Below, in pieces: positions 12,424-23,942 of a DNA stretch of 64,000 nt. Every line of letters begins with the position of its first letter. Positions within the stretch are counted from its first letter, which is position 1. The notes beneath the pieces are model-generated. The model saw only the letters and a program-made list of their open reading frames with translations. It searched no databases and was not told the DNA's origin. Origin of the DNA: Eustoma russellianum (taxonomy: Eukaryota > Streptophyta > Magnoliopsida > Gentianales > Gentianaceae); NCBI GenBank assembly GCA_036186865.1, contig AP025041.1, positions 40,807,714 through 40,871,713 of the forward strand, in the 5' to 3' direction. Made by a program: the position numbers and the translations under genes.

Positions 12424-13070
12424 TTATCCCATACGTCTTAATTTCATCCCTAAAGATGTACTTTGTACCAAGTCTTTTGATAGACTCTTTGTCAATGGAT
12501 CCGCCAGGTTGTTGCAGGATCTGACGTATGCAATGGCTATTACCCCATCCATAATTAATTGCCTTACATAATCATGCCTAAGGCTGACATGTCTAAATTT
12601 TCCGTTATAGATTTTACTATAAGCTCTAGACATCGTTGCTTGGCTATCATAGTGTAAGGAAATGGCTGGCATCGATTGTGGCCACAATTCTATATTTAAT
12701 AATAGATTTCTCAGTCATTCCGCTTCCTTACATGCAGATCCCATCTCTATGAATTCGGATTCCATTGTAGAATGAGTTATGCATATGTCTGTTTCTTTGA
12801 AGCCCAAGAAACAGCACCACCACCCATTGTAAATATCCAACCCATAGTAGATTTGTTATCACCAATGCTAGTTATCCAACTAGCATCAGTATAACCTTCT
12901 AACACGGCTGGAAAACTATTATAATACAATCCATAATTCATAGTTCTCTTCAATTGCCCGAGTACTCGCCCAATTGCCTTCCAATGGTCTATACTAGGAT
13001 TACTAGTATATCTTGATAATTTACACTCTGCAAAGGCAATATCCAGTCTAGTGCAACGCATAGCATACAT
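12424..13070 (-). pseudogene. Copia element B RNase H
   Basis: Two frames make up the RNase H domain: 12777-13070 ([42 protein letters not shown]) and 12424-12687 (SLHYDSQATMSRAYS, FRHVSLRHDYVRQLI, LADPLTKSL). A stop and frame change separate them near 12,700-12,776. The first acidic residue (YTDASW) and the late D.Q block survive. Confidence 0.85.
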
Positions 13071-13105
13071 TAAACTACCAATCGCACTAGCATATTCTAA
13101 TTGTG

Positions 13106-13988
13106 CTACCGCTTTACCGGTATGTCCAGTAAATTTGTATGAGGCATCGAATGGTGTGTTTGCTTCTTTGATCTCAAGTGTTTGAATTTATTCAACGCTT
13201 TGTTTATGTAATGAGATTGACAAAGAGCAAAACCCTCACTATGTTTGGACACTTTAATCCCTAAGATAGTATCTACTTCATCCAAATCTTTCATTTGGAA
13301 TTGTGAAGTTAAATACTTGTTAGTTTCATTTACTCCTTCCATATTAGTACCGATAATTAGCATATCATCCACGTACAAACAAATAATGACACCATATTTG
13401 TCTGTAAACTTGGAATATACACACTTATCTGCACCATTATGTCTGCAACCATTCTTTAAAATGGTAGTGTCAAACTTTTCATGCCATTGTTTCGGTGCTT
13501 GTTTCAATCCATACAATGACCTTATCAATTTGCACACTTTGTGCTCATTTGCCGGAAGTACAAAACCTTCTGGTTGTTCCATGTAGACCTCTTCGTCTAA
13601 ATCACCATTGAGAAATGCAGCCTTAACATCCATTTGATGAATAATCAAGTTATTTATGGATGCTAACGCTATCAACACTCTAATGGATGTTATTCTCGCA
13701 ACCGGTGCATATGTGTCAAAATAGTCTATCCCTTCTCGTTGTCTAAAGCCTTTGGCTACTAATCCAGCCTTGAAAGTTTGAAGTGAATCATCCGTATTGT
13801 ATTTTCTTTTAAATACCTATTTACATCCAATCGCTTTGGAACTTGGAGGCAAATCAGCGAGAATCCACGTATTGTTAGACAATAATGAATTCATCTCATC
13901 GTCAATTGCTTCTTTCTAAAACGATGCATCTCTCGGTTGCATCGCCTCCTTATAGGATTTTGGATCATTTTTCACACTTAGTACAATA
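13106..13988 (-). pseudogene. Copia element B reverse transcriptase
   Basis: This is the RT part left of the nested insertion. In order it shows a degraded N-terminal linker, [38 protein letters not shown], the catalytic CLYVDDMLIIG and DTILGIKV. The 190-codon open part is bounded by stops (one near 13816), and the next block continues in another frame. This is a standard copia RT with the catalytic aspartates present but without an intact polyprotein. Confidence 0.87.
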
Positions 13989-15327
13989 TGTTGGGATATG
14001 AAGAGTTTTGATGAAATTAAAAGATGATTTGGAAAGGCAAAAAGGAATCTAACACTTGGAATATGAAGGAAAGTAAGAAAAACACACTGTGAGACATCGA
14101 TCTCTAAACTGAAGGACATCGATCGATCGATGTATACATCAGTCTCTTGAATAAGAGACATCGATCGATCGATGTATGACAGAACCAATCCAGGAACATT
14201 CTGTGAGACATCGATCTCTGAAGTTATGCACATTGATCGATCGATGTGTACATCGATCTCTAGAAGAACCTACTTCGATCGATCGATGTATAAGAGATCA
14301 AAACCTGGAAATTTTTGTGAGACATCGATCTCTAAGCTACAAGACATCGATCGATCGATGTATACTTCAGTCTCTCAAATTAGAGACATCGATCGATCGA
14401 TGTGTTACAGAATTCAAAATTTTTTGAACGTTGGAACAAAATCCAAGGGGGATTTTTAATGTTTTCTCTTTCCAATCTTGCTCAAAATTCTTGTGGACTT
14501 TAACCTAACCTATTACATGCTTCCTTGACTATTGTATACATGTCTAAGATTATCTAGGGTGGCTATTCAAGATCAAATCACTCCATAGGGTTGCTAAAGA
14601 CTATTTGGGCATTATCTTGACATTTTTGAAGATGAAGACATGGTGGATAGCCTCAAAAACGTGGTGAACTTCATCTATAAATAGAGGAGGCTTGGATGAA
14701 GCAATAACACACTTTCAACATCATCTAGCTTCATTTTACATTGTTGTACTTTTCTCTCATACTTGTAAATTTGTTCAAAGCTTGTCTAGCTTTCTTTGAT
14801 CTTCATTGTTGTATATTGAGAGAAAGAGAGTCAAGCACAAGAGGAACCATAATTATTTGATCTCTAGCTTGTGCTTAGACTTGTGAGAAAGTGTGAACCT
14901 TACTATATCTCTTCAACCCACTGTGAGAAGTTCTTGAGAGAACTTTTGTTGAAGTTTTGAGGAAGCAAGAAATTGTTCTTGCTACGAGCTGTAGTTGTTG
15001 TAGTTGCACAAGTGTGTTGTGCAAGAAGTTGCTGTTGTTGTTGCTTACACTAAAGTGTTAGTGTAAGTGTTGCTGTGGTTGTTCTTATTGTTCATAATAA
15101 GAAGAGTAGTTGTTGAAAATCCACTTTGGAAACAAAGTGGTAGTGGAGTAGAATCATTTACGATTCGAACCACTCTATATCCGGTGTACTCTTTCATTGT
15201 CTCTCATCTCCAATTCTTGCTCTGATTTTGAATATCTTTTTGAGTTGAGAAAAACCAGAAAATTCCGCAAAAGAGCCATACACTCTATTCACCCCCCCCC
15301 CCTCTAGAGTGTATTTCGGACCTTACA
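13989..15327 (+). repeat. 5' LTR of the Sirevirus-like element
   Basis: It starts TGTTGGGATATG and ends CGGACCTTACA. The U3 part (about 14090-14410) contains six copies of a palindrome centred on ATCGATCGATCGAT, alternating with shorter GACATCGATCTCT motifs. A TATA box lies at 14675-14683. A C run followed by CTCTAGAGTG precedes the end. Open frames across the palindromes, such as 14172-14459, are products of the repeat and not genes. Confidence 0.93.
14675..14683 (+). promoter_or_regulatory. LTR TATA box
   Basis: CTATAAATA followed by GAGGAGG lies at the position expected for the U3/R boundary of the LTR. The same box is at 23289-23297 in the 3' LTR. It would drive transcription of the element's genomic RNA. 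Confidence 0.7.
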
Positions 15328-15329
15328 AT

Positions 15330-15342
15330 TGGTATCAGAGCC
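15330..15342 (+). promoter_or_regulatory. Primer binding site (initiator tRNA-Met)
   Basis: TGGTATCAGAGCC starts two bases after the LTR end. It is the classic copia primer site, complementary to the 3' end of plant initiator methionine tRNA. Confidence 0.92.
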
Positions 15343-15390
15343 TAACCTTGATTGCTTGGCCAATCTTTGCAAGTAGCAAGGTTAAAGATC

Positions 15391-17268
15391 ATGGCAATGA
15401 CAACCTCAACCTCAACCTCTTCATCTCCTAAGCCTACTGCACTATTTTCCGGATCAAACACTAAAGCTCCTATGTTTGATGCCCAAAACTATTCTTTGTG
15501 GAAATTTCGAATGATCAATCATTTGAAAGGCTGTGGATTTGACATATGGAGAGCTGTTGTCAAAGGAATTGAAGTTCCAATGATTACCAACTCAAAAGGA
15601 GAATCAATGTTTAAAGATGAGGATGACTACACCGACGAAGAGAAGATAAAGTTCGCCATCAATGGTAAAGCTTTTGACATTCTCTCGAGTGCTCTAACCA
15701 CCACTGAGCTCATTAGACTCCAAGGCCTTGAAACAGCCCACGAGGCATGGAAAAGGCTTGAAATGATACATGAAGGAACTGAGCAAGTAAGAATGGCCAA
15801 AAGACTCATGCTCATGAAGGAGTATGAGATGTTCGGAATGAAGAGCGGTGAGAAGATTGAGGAGACAATCGACCGATTCACACGAATAGTGAATCAACTC
15901 TCCATGGTTGACAAGAAAATCTCAAACGAAGACCTTGTCTCAAAACTCCTCAACTCCTTGCCAAGAGAATGGACACCCAAAGTCACCGCCATCACCGAAT
16001 CAAAGAATCTCAAGACTCTTACTCTTGATGAGCTATCCGGTAACCTTCTTACTCATGAAATTCTTATTGATGAACAAAATAGGATGAATCCTATCAAGCC
16101 TACACAAACATCACACAAAGGATTGGTGGTAGAGTCCGATGATTCGGATGAGGAAGTTGCCCTTCTTGTAAGAAAATTTAGAACAATGGCAACTAGAAAC
16201 AAAGATCAAGCAAGAAAAATTTTCCAGAAACCATCTAAAGAAAAAGAAGCAAGTGAAAATTGCTATAGATGTGGTCGACCCGGTCACTTCATTGCCGACT
16301 GCCACGTAAAAGAGCCGCAAAAGCAAGAGAAGAAGGTCTTTCCTCAAAAGAAGAAAGCTCTCAATGCGGAGGTAACCACGTGGGATGATCTCCTTTCAGA
16401 ATCGGAAGGAGAAGAGAGTGAAGATCAAGGTGTTGGACTCGTAGCAATGGTTGAAAATCCAAAGAGTCAACATACTTGTCTTATGGCAATCGAAGATAAC
16501 CTTGAGGTAAACTCTAACCCTTCAAATTTGCATGATGAAATAGGAGATTTGCAAGATGACTTTGAAAAATTAAATTTGAAATATAAGCATTTAAAGAAAG
16601 AGTTCAAGAAATGCATTTTAGAAAATAAGAGCTTGCATGACAAAAATATTTTGATGGTTCAAGAGCATGATATCATACTTACTATGCATAAAACCGTAGC
16701 TCTTGAAAAGGAAGAAATTAGAAAAGAATGTGAAAAACTAAAATTAGACTTACAAAAACTAACAAATGGGAAAAACAACTTAGACATACTACTTGGGAAT
16801 CAACGAATTGGAAATGATAAATCCGGTTTAGGATTTAACTCATCATCTTCTATTAAACCCAAGTCTTTAAAGAAAAAGACAAACAATAGAAAATCACAAC
16901 AAAATTTATCATCTTCTAAACCAAAGCTTGTACCCACGTGTTTTTATTGCAACAAACTAGGACATGTAAAGAAAGTATGTAGAGCTCGATTTGAGAGCAC
17001 ATACGTTTGGAAGCCTAAGGGTCGAAAAACTAACCCTAAAGGACCCAACCATCAAAGGGTACCAATGCATACACCTTTTGGTTTTGTAGGCTCTCAAGAT
17101 AAATGGAGTAGCCAAAGAAGAAGGAACCAAATGGCTTATGGACAGCGGATGTTCAACTCACATGACCGGAGACAAGACGTTGTTCACCAAGCTCAAGCTC
17201 CAAGATGGTGGAACGGTGCATTTTGGCAATGGGAGAGCCAAAATCCTTGGACATGGAGAAATTGGTAA
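15391..17268 (+). CDS. gag: Gag of the Sirevirus-like element
   Basis: Capsid/nucleocapsid precursor that packages element RNA in cytoplasmic particles. I chose the ATG at 15391 ([11 protein letters not shown]), 48 bases after the primer site; an in-frame ATG at 15352 lies very close to that site and looks unlikely. The sequence shows the gag opening [13 protein letters not shown] near residue 30, then the UBN2-type capsid region ([21 protein letters not shown]). A first zinc knuckle, [14 protein letters not shown], lies near residue 290, then a charged coiled coil (about 390-470) and a second knuckle, [14 protein letters not shown], near residue 515. Two knuckles and a coiled coil are usual for Sireviruses. 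The frame runs past the start of protease in another frame, so authentic gag should end near 17,135. The tail from there to 17268 is probably not native protein. Confidence 0.9.
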   Translation: MAMTTSTSTSSSPKPTALFSGSNTKAPMFDAQNYSLWKFRMINHLKGCGFDIWRAVVKGIEVPMITNSKGESMFKDEDDYTDEEKIKFAINGKAFDILSSALTTTELIRLQGLETAHEAWKRLEMIHEGTEQVRMAKRLMLMKEYEMFGMKSGEKIEETIDRFTRIVNQLSMVDKKISNEDLVSKLLNSLPREWTPKVTAITESKNLKTLTLDELSGNLLTHEILIDEQNRMNPIKPTQTSHKGLVVESDDSDEEVALLVRKFRTMATRNKDQARKIFQKPSKEKEASENCYRCGRPGHFIADCHVKEPQKQEKKVFPQKKKALNAEVTTWDDLLSESEGEESEDQGVGLVAMVENPKSQHTCLMAIEDNLEVNSNPSNLHDEIGDLQDDFEKLNLKYKHLKKEFKKCILENKSLHDKNILMVQEHDIILTMHKTVALEKEEIRKECEKLKLDLQKLTNGKNNLDILLGNQRIGNDKSGLGFNSSSSIKPKSLKKKTNNRKSQQNLSSSKPKLVPTCFYCNKLGHVKKVCRARFESTYVWKPKGRKTNPKGPNHQRVPMHTPFGFVGSQDKWSSQRRRNQMAYGQRMFNSHDRRQDVVHQAQAPRWWNGAFWQWESQNPWTWRNW

Positions 17269-20185
17269 TTCTTCCTTTACTATTAATAATGTACTATATG
17301 TAGAAGGGCTTAAGTATAATTTGATAAGTGTTAGCCAACTATGTGATGCTAATTTTCAAATTGAGTTTGTGAAAAGAAAATGTGTTGTGAAAAAGAACGA
17401 TAAGATTGTTTTCGAAGCTATTCGTAAAAATGATGTTTACAAATTTAGCACACATGATTTGATATCGCAAAATATTTCTTGCCTAGTTGCCAAAAACGAT
17501 TTGACTCAACTATGGCATAGACGACTTGGACACATTAGTTTCAAGAATTTCAAAGAGATTTGCAAAAATGAAAAAGTCCAAGGTCTTCCAAAATTGAATT
17601 TCGAAAATCATGGCTTATGCGACACTTGTCAAAAGGCAAAACTTGTTAAAACAAGTTTCAAGCCCAAAAGTGAAATCTCCACCACCAAACCTCTACAATT
17701 ACTTCATATGGATTTGTATGGGGATATTGGTACAGCAAGTCTAAGTGGAAAACATTACACCTTTGTGGTGGTAGATGACTACTCTAGGTACACTTGGGTA
17801 ATGTTCTTAGCTAAAAAGAATGATGCATGTCAAGAATTTATAAAGCTTTGTAAGAGATTAGAAAATCAAAGAGAAGACACAATTAAGGAAATTAGAAGTG
17901 ATAGAGGTGGTGAGTTTGATGGAGAATTTCAAGAATTTTGTGTATCCAAAGGGTATGGACACAATTTTTCAGCTCCAAGAACTCCTCAACAAAATGGTGT
18001 TGCGGAAAGGAAAAATAGAACACTTCAAGAAATGAGTAGAGCCATGCTAAACGAATTTGAGCTACCCAAATATTTTTGGGCCGAAGCGGTAAATACCGCT
18101 TGTCATGTGATCAATAGAGTTTATTTGAGACCATTTCTTAAAAAGACTCCTTATGAGCTTTGGAAAGGTAGAGTACCAAATATTGGTTATTTCAAGGTTT
18201 TTGGTTGTAAGTGTTTTATACTTAACACCAAAGACAACTTGGATAAACTCGACTTCAAAGCGGATGAAGGAATCTTTATGGGTTATGCTCAAAATAGCAA
18301 AGCATTTAGAGTATATAATAAGAGAAGTATGAAAGTTGAAGAATCAATTCATGTCAAGTTTAGTGAATTTATTGATGATAAGTCAAACGATAATGATGAT
18401 GATGATGATGAAGATGAAATAATCGAAGTAAGTCATATAGAAAAATTTGAGGATCCAAAAAATAATATTGTCATCGACCTTAGGATTGATCCACTTGAAC
18501 CTAAGGTTGAAGATGAAGAAGTAGGAGGGGATACCTCAAATTTGCCGGATTCATATAAATATAGGAAAGATCACCCTAAAGAGTTGATACTAGGTGAAAC
18601 TAGCCAAGGTGTAATGACAAGGAGAAAATTCAATGAAAATGCCTTCATTTCACAAGTTGAGCCTAAAAATATAAAAGAAGCAATAAATGATGAAGATTGG
18701 GTATTAGCTATGCAAGAAGAATTAAATCAATTTGAGAGAAGTGATGTGTGGGAATTAGTTGCTAAACCTAGTGATCATCCCGTAATTGGCACTAAATGGG
18801 TATTTAGAAACAAAATGGATGATAAAGGAAACATCACTAGAAACAAAGCTAGGTTAGTAGCCCAAGGCTATAGGCAAGAGGAAGGCATAGACTATGATGA
18901 GACTTTTGCCCCCGTGGCTAGGTTAGAAGCTATTAGGATGTTATTAGCATATGCATGCTATAAGGATTTCAAACTATATCAAATGGATGTGAAATCCGCA
19001 TTCTTGAATGGAATAATTCAAGAAGAGGTTTATGTAGCTCAACCTCTGGGGTTTGAAAATCATGATTATCCAAATCATGTTTTTAGACTCAAAAAGGCCC
19101 TTTATGGACTTAAACAAGCTCCTAGGGCTTGGTATGATAGATTAAGTAACTTCCTACTTGAAAACGAGTTTTCAAGAGGAAAAGTCGACACTACTCTTTT
19201 TATTAAAGAACAAGGAAACCATCAATTGCTTGTTCAAATTTATGTGGATGATATCATATTTGGTGCTACTAACGATTCTCTTTGTGAGCATTTTGCTAAA
19301 TTGATGGAAGGAGAATTTGAAATGAGCATGATGGGTGAACTCAACTACTTTCTTGGTCTACAAATCAAGCAAACTCAAGATGGAGTGTACATATCTCAAA
19401 CAAAGTATACGAAGGACTTGCTCAAGAAGTACAAATTCGAGGATGGAAGAAGTGTGAGCACTCCGATGAGCACAAGTACAAAGCTTGACAAAGACGAAAA
19501 AGGAAAGCCGGTTGAGGTAACAAAATATAGGGGTATGATTGGTAGTTTACTTTATTTAACCGCTAGTAGGCCGGATATTTTGCATGCTGTGTGCTTATGT
19601 GCTAGATTTCAAAGTATGCCTAAGGAATCGCATTTAGTTGCCATTAAACGTATCTTTAGGTATTTGAAAGGAACTTTAAACTTCGGTTTGTTTTATCCCA
19701 AAAATGGTTGTTTTGATCTAAGAGGATATAGTGACTCCGACTATGCCGGAAATCTTGTTGATAGGAAAAGCACCTCCGGGACATGTCAATTTCTTGGAGA
19801 TTGCTTAGTTTCTTGGTTTTCCAAGAAACAAAATAGTGTGTCACTTTCCACGGCGGAATCCGAATATGTATCGGCCGCTTCGTGTTGTGCACAACTACTT
19901 TGGATGATCAACACCTTGAACGATTACAATGTTAAGTTTGAAAAAGTTCCCATCCTATGTGATAATACCTCAGCCATAAGTATAGCACAAAACCCGGTTC
20001 ATCATAGTAGAACAAAACACATTGAAGTGAGGCATCACTTCATAAGAGATTGTATTCAAAAAGGATTGGTATGTGTTGAGTTCGTTCCAACAAATGACCA
20101 ACTGGCGGATATCTTTACCAAGTCACTCCCTACCGATACCTTTGAATCAATTAGAACAAGACTAGGAATGATAAACAATGCTTAA
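17138..20185 (+). CDS. pol: Pol polyprotein of the Sirevirus-like element (PR-INT-RT-RNH)
   Basis: One open frame of 1,015 codons beginning inside the protease. The active-site motif [10 protein letters not shown] occupies residues 2-11. Pre-integrase follows ([24 protein letters not shown], about 125-175), then the integrase core ([49 protein letters not shown], about 190-300) and C-terminus ([25 protein letters not shown]). RT shows [52 protein letters not shown] and YVDDIIFG. RNase H shows [33 protein letters not shown] and [14 protein letters not shown], ending ADIFTKSLP. All catalytic residues I can judge are present. The frame is +1 relative to gag and is open from 17090, giving a 179-base overlap. 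The ATG at 17138 is probably not a real start. Confidence 0.93.
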   Translation: MDSGCSTHMTGDKTLFTKLKLQDGGTVHFGNGRAKILGHGEIGNSSFTINNVLYVEGLKYNLISVSQLCDANFQIEFVKRKCVVKKNDKIVFEAIRKNDVYKFSTHDLISQNISCLVAKNDLTQLWHRRLGHISFKNFKEICKNEKVQGLPKLNFENHGLCDTCQKAKLVKTSFKPKSEISTTKPLQLLHMDLYGDIGTASLSGKHYTFVVVDDYSRYTWVMFLAKKNDACQEFIKLCKRLENQREDTIKEIRSDRGGEFDGEFQEFCVSKGYGHNFSAPRTPQQNGVAERKNRTLQEMSRAMLNEFELPKYFWAEAVNTACHVINRVYLRPFLKKTPYELWKGRVPNIGYFKVFGCKCFILNTKDNLDKLDFKADEGIFMGYAQNSKAFRVYNKRSMKVEESIHVKFSEFIDDKSNDNDDDDDEDEIIEVSHIEKFEDPKNNIVIDLRIDPLEPKVEDEEVGGDTSNLPDSYKYRKDHPKELILGETSQGVMTRRKFNENAFISQVEPKNIKEAINDEDWVLAMQEELNQFERSDVWELVAKPSDHPVIGTKWVFRNKMDDKGNITRNKARLVAQGYRQEEGIDYDETFAPVARLEAIRMLLAYACYKDFKLYQMDVKSAFLNGIIQEEVYVAQPLGFENHDYPNHVFRLKKALYGLKQAPRAWYDRLSNFLLENEFSRGKVDTTLFIKEQGNHQLLVQIYVDDIIFGATNDSLCEHFAKLMEGEFEMSMMGELNYFLGLQIKQTQDGVYISQTKYTKDLLKKYKFEDGRSVSTPMSTSTKLDKDEKGKPVEVTKYRGMIGSLLYLTASRPDILHAVCLCARFQSMPKESHLVAIKRIFRYLKGTLNFGLFYPKNGCFDLRGYSDSDYAGNLVDRKSTSGTCQFLGDCLVSWFSKKQNSVSLSTAESEYVSAASCCAQLLWMINTLNDYNVKFEKVPILCDNTSAISIAQNPVHHSRTKHIEVRHHFIRDCIQKGLVCVEFVPTNDQLADIFTKSLPTDTFESIRTRLGMINNA

Positions 20186-20524
20186 AAATTAAGAAAATCA
20201 AATTTCAGAAAAACAGGTACATCGATCGATCGATGTACCTAGCTGAGAGATCGATGTATACATCGATCTCTACATCGATCGATCGATGTAGACGAATACA
20301 GAATTTCTGAAGTCGACTTAAAAACGCAGAATTCTTCCTTCTTCACCAGAAATACGCTATCTCAACCCTAGCAACTCTCTGGCGAATTCTCCTCTCTTCA
20401 AAACCGAATCCTCTCTTAATTTCTTCTATTCCTCAATTTCCCCAACAAAGAAATTCCATCTATAAGCTCCACTACATTCCATACATTAGTTCCTATTTTC
20501 AAACCCTAAGCTTCAAATCCGAAA
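20186..20524 (+). other. Spacer between pol and the third ORF
   Basis: 339 bases with no gene. Bases 20219-20291 again carry ACATCGATCGATCGATGT palindromes (20219-20236 and about 20273-20290) with shorter ATCGAT motifs between, as in the LTR. Pol and the third ORF share a reading frame, but stops at 20183-20185 and 20240-20242 separate them, so simple read-through of one stop would not join them. Confidence 0.7.
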
Positions 20525-21814
20525 ATGCCTAAATCAAAGCACACATCTAAGAAAGCTAGAGCATCTCAACCTGAAGAAGAAGGGTCAAGCCATATGCAAC
20601 AAGGGCATTCTTCTAGGTCTCAAGCCCCCACACAACCTAGGAGTGGAGAAACTAGGGAAAGACAAACTGATTTCAGTCAAGCTGAAATTCTGGATCAGAT
20701 TCGAAGTGGTCTTACCTATAAAAATTTCCCTTGGATCAAAAGAAATGTCAAAGGAGTCTTGGAGAAACCATTTGGAACAGGTAAATTTGCATACATTTCT
20801 CTTAGAGCTCAAGAGTTGTTTATAGAATGGGAAAGTACTGAGCGAGCAACTATTCCATTGAAATTGTTACAAATAGAGGATATTGCCTCTAACAATGAAT
20901 TAGGTCCAATTATTGATTGGATAGATGCTCAAAGTTGGAGAAATCTTTGGATTGGAAGCAATATGAAGAAAATGTCTAAGAAGTATACTAGACTTTTCTA
21001 TGCCAATCTATGGATTGAGTATGTGAATGGCTTTCCTTACTCCTTGAATAGCATAATTGATGGTCAACATATTGAATGGACATGTAGAATGATTTGTGAA
21101 TATGTTGGAGTTCCAAATGAAGGATTAGAATCGTTTGAAGTTTGGTATTGGGATGAGAACAAATGGGAAGTAAGTGAAGAGCATGTTAAGAGCTTTCTAG
21201 GCTTCTATCCGACCAAAAATACTAATGACATGCCATTGGTATATAGGGTATTAACTGCTATTGTGACCTTCTGTATCAATGGGAAATCAGCAAAGCTTCC
21301 TAGTAATCTTGATTTCTATATTGCCTATAGAATAGCCAATAGGGAACAATTAAATTTTGGAGAGATCTTCATTGCCAATGTTATAGAAGCCGCCACCAAA
21401 AAGTCCAAAGCCCTTCCATATGCAAACCTTATCTACTATATGCTCAGAAAGTCGGGTATTGAGATTGATGATTCAGAGGTTGAGAAAATTTCTGTTAAGG
21501 ACTATTACGACAAAATCAATATTCAACAAATCAACAAATCAAGAAAAGAAGCCCGAAAAGGAGTAGAACAAGAAATAGAAGAAGAGGACGATGAAGCTCA
21601 GCCACCTGCAGCTGATGAGGACACAGGCCCGAGAGATACACAGTTACCTATTCCTGAATCTGAAGAAGGACCAAGCTCAAGTATTCCAGAACTACAACAA
21701 CAGGTCGTAGAGCTTCAACACGAGGTGGGAACCTTGAAGAACAAATTTGCAAGGTTCAAAGCTAAGATGAAGGCGTGCATCTCAAGCTTAACTTACTCAT
21801 CGGACGAGGATTAG
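20525..21814 (+). CDS. Third ORF in env position, putative plant transposon protein
   Basis: A 429-codon frame downstream of pol, where Sireviruses and some other copia elements carry an extra gene often called env-like. The N-terminus is basic and Ser/Gln-rich (residues 1-50). The middle (about 55-330) is a compact alpha-helical-looking region with YVNGFPYSLNSIIDGQHIEW, MICEYVGVPNEG and LPYANLIYYMLRKSG. This resembles the putative plant transposon protein family found in such ORFs. The C-terminus is acidic and ends in a short predicted coiled coil (LQQQVVELQHEVGTL). I see no signal peptide, transmembrane segment or furin-like site, so the sequence does not support a membrane glycoprotein role. 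Function is unknown. Confidence 0.75.
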   Translation: MPKSKHTSKKARASQPEEEGSSHMQQGHSSRSQAPTQPRSGETRERQTDFSQAEILDQIRSGLTYKNFPWIKRNVKGVLEKPFGTGKFAYISLRAQELFIEWESTERATIPLKLLQIEDIASNNELGPIIDWIDAQSWRNLWIGSNMKKMSKKYTRLFYANLWIEYVNGFPYSLNSIIDGQHIEWTCRMICEYVGVPNEGLESFEVWYWDENKWEVSEEHVKSFLGFYPTKNTNDMPLVYRVLTAIVTFCINGKSAKLPSNLDFYIAYRIANREQLNFGEIFIANVIEAATKKSKALPYANLIYYMLRKSGIEIDDSEVEKISVKDYYDKINIQQINKSRKEARKGVEQEIEEEDDEAQPPAADEDTGPRDTQLPIPESEEGPSSSIPELQQQVVELQHEVGTLKNKFARFKAKMKACISSLTYSSDED

Positions 21815-22602
21815 TACTAGCATTTCTTCATCCCCCGTGTCCCGTAGTAATTCTAGAGAAAAATAATTATTATCTCTCCTGTTGCTTAACTTCGGATGAT
21901 TTATGACTATCGTATGTTTTATGACTATCGTATGTTTTATGACTATCGTATCTACTTTTATTTCATGGTTTTTGATAATTTCAAAAAGGGGGAGAAGTAG
22001 TTATGTTGGTATTGTTGGTATGATTGGCTTGATATGATGGTATGCTAATTGGCTTAATATTGGCTTGATATGATGGTATGCTAATTGGCTTAATATGTTG
22101 GTATGTAAATTGGCTTAATATGTATGGTATGCTAATTGGTTTAATATTGTTGGTATGAGTGGCTTAATATGTATGGTACGCTAATTGGCTTAATATATTG
22201 GTATACCAATTCGCTTAATGGATATAATAGCATACTTGGTTACTTGACTGATATAGTGGCATATGCTTGATGGATATATTGGCTTTGCTTAAATATGTTT
22301 GCTTGAAGGATATATCAACATATTTTTGCTTGCTGGATATAAAACATGATTGAGTATACATGGTATGAAATGATACATATGGGCATGTTCAAGGAAATAA
22401 AAATATAATTTGGATGTATAATTGGTTGAGGGGGAGCCTTTGGACATAATAACTTATTTCATAAATTGAGGGGGAGCATAAAATGCATGGAGAAAGGGGG
22501 AGATTGAATTTTCATATGTCTTAGAATCCTTTGGTATCTTAAACATATTTTTCAAAAACATCTTTTAATTTTGAGTTTTGAAATCATCAAAAAGGGGGAG
22601 AA
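21815..22602 (+). repeat. Repeat-rich 3' untranslated region with multiple purine tracts
   Basis: After the third ORF come three direct copies of a 17-bp unit TATGACTATCGTATGTT (about 21902-21950). A degenerate minisatellite of TGGCTTAATAT and TGGTATGCTAAT blocks follows (about 22010-22330). Purine tracts of the form AAAGGGGGAG or GAGGGGGAG occur at about 21987, 22429, 22469, 22496 and 22592. The last, directly before the 3' LTR (22591-22602), should be the working polypurine tract. Repeated purine tracts in this zone are known for Sireviruses. Confidence 0.8.
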
Positions 22603-23942
22603 TGTTGGGATATGAAGAGTTTTGATGAAATTAAAAGATGATTTGGAAAGGCAAAAAGGAATCTAACACTTGGAATATGAAGGAAAGTAAGAAAAACACA
22701 CTGTGAGACATCGATCTCTAAACTGAAGGACATCGATCGATCGATGTATACATCAGTCTCTTGAATAAGAGACATCGATCGATCGATGTATGACAGAACC
22801 AATCCAGGAACATTCTGTGAGACATCGATCTCTGAAGTTATGCACATTGATCGATCGATGTGTACATCGATCTCTAGAAGAACCTACTTCGATCGATCGA
22901 TGTATAAGAGATCAAAACCTGGAAATTTCTGTGAGACATCGATCTCTAAGCTACAAGACATCGATCGATCGATGTATACTTCAGTCTCTCAAATTAGAGA
23001 CATCGATCGATCGATGTGTTACAGAATTCAAAATTTTTTGAACGTTGGAACAAAATCCAAGGGAGATTTTTAATGTTTTCTCTTTCCAATCTTGCTCAAA
23101 ATTCTTGTGGACTTTAACCTAACCTATTACATGCTTCCTTGACTATTGTATACATGTCTAAGATTCTCTAGGGTGGCTATTCAAGATCAAATCACTCCAT
23201 AGGGTTGCTAAAGACTATTTGGGCATTATCTTGACATTTTTGAAGATGAAGACATGGTGGAGAGCCTCAAAAACGTGGTGAACTTCATCTATAAATAGAG
23301 GAGGCTTGGATGAAGCAATAACACACTTTCAACATCATCTAGCTTCATTTTACATTGTTGTACTTTTCTCTCATACTTGTAAATTTGTTCAAAGCTTGTC
23401 TAGCTTTCTTTGATCTTCATTGTTGTATATTGAGAGAAAGAGAGTCAAGCACAAGAGGAACCATAATTATTTGATCTCTAGCTTGTGCTTAGACTTGTGA
23501 GAAAGTGTGAACCTTACTATATCTCTTCAACCCACTGTGAGAAGTTCTTGAGAGAACTTTTGTTGAAGTTGTGAGGAAGCAAGAAATTGTTCTTGCTACG
23601 AGCTGTAGTTGTTGTAGTTGCACAAGTGTGTTGTGCAAGAAGTTGCTGTTGTTGTTGCTTACACTAAAGTGTTAGTGTAAGTGTTGCTGTGGTTGTTCTT
23701 ATTGTTCATAATAAGAAGAGTAGTTGTTGAAAATCCACTTTGGAAACAAAGTGGTAGTGGAGTAGAATCATTTACGATTCGAACCACTCTATATCCGGTG
23801 TACTCTTTCATTGTCTCTCATCTCCAATTCTTGCTCTGATTTTGAATATCTTTTTGAGTTGAGAAAAACCAGAAAATTCCGCAAAAGAGCCATACACTCT
23901 ATTCACCCCCCCCCCCCTCTAGAGTGTATTTCGGACCTTACA
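22603..23942 (+). repeat. 3' LTR of the Sirevirus-like element
   Basis: 1,340 bp, almost identical to 13989-15327. Differences seen by eye include T/C in TTT(T/C)TGTGAGAC, A/C in AGATT(A/C)TCTAGG, T/G in GTGGA(T/G)AGCC, T/G in GAAGTT(T/G)TGAGG and G/A in AAGGG(G/A)GATT, plus one base in the terminal C run. It ends at 23942 and is followed by the target duplicate CAATA. Confidence 0.93.

Larger units (their letters stand above)
13989..23942 (+). mobile_element. Sirevirus-like Ty1-copia element, nearly intact, TSD CAATA
   Basis: A 9,954-bp element inserted into the pol of element B. It has LTRs at 13989-15327 and 22603-23942, perfect 5-bp target duplications CAATA (13984-13988, 23943-23947), a methionine-tRNA primer site and a polypurine tract. 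It carries gag, a complete 1,015-codon pol and a further ORF in the env position. The two LTRs differ at only about five substitutions plus a one-base length change in a C run, as counted by eye, so insertion is recent. The long gag with coiled coil and two zinc knuckles, the third ORF, the palindrome-rich LTR and the repeated purine tracts are all Sirevirus traits. Gag and pol are in different frames, so activity needs frameshifting or the copy is mutated. Confidence 0.93.

Noticed and set aside
14172..14459. Open frame with DRSM/SIDRC repeats in the 5' LTR (copied at 22786-23073)
   Set aside because: It is the translation of ATCGATCGAT palindromes in the LTR and is present in both LTRs. There is no coding evidence.
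20183..20524. Stop-codon read-through from pol into the third ORF
   Set aside because: The frames match, but a second in-frame stop at 20240-20242 and further stops before 20525 make a simple fusion impossible.
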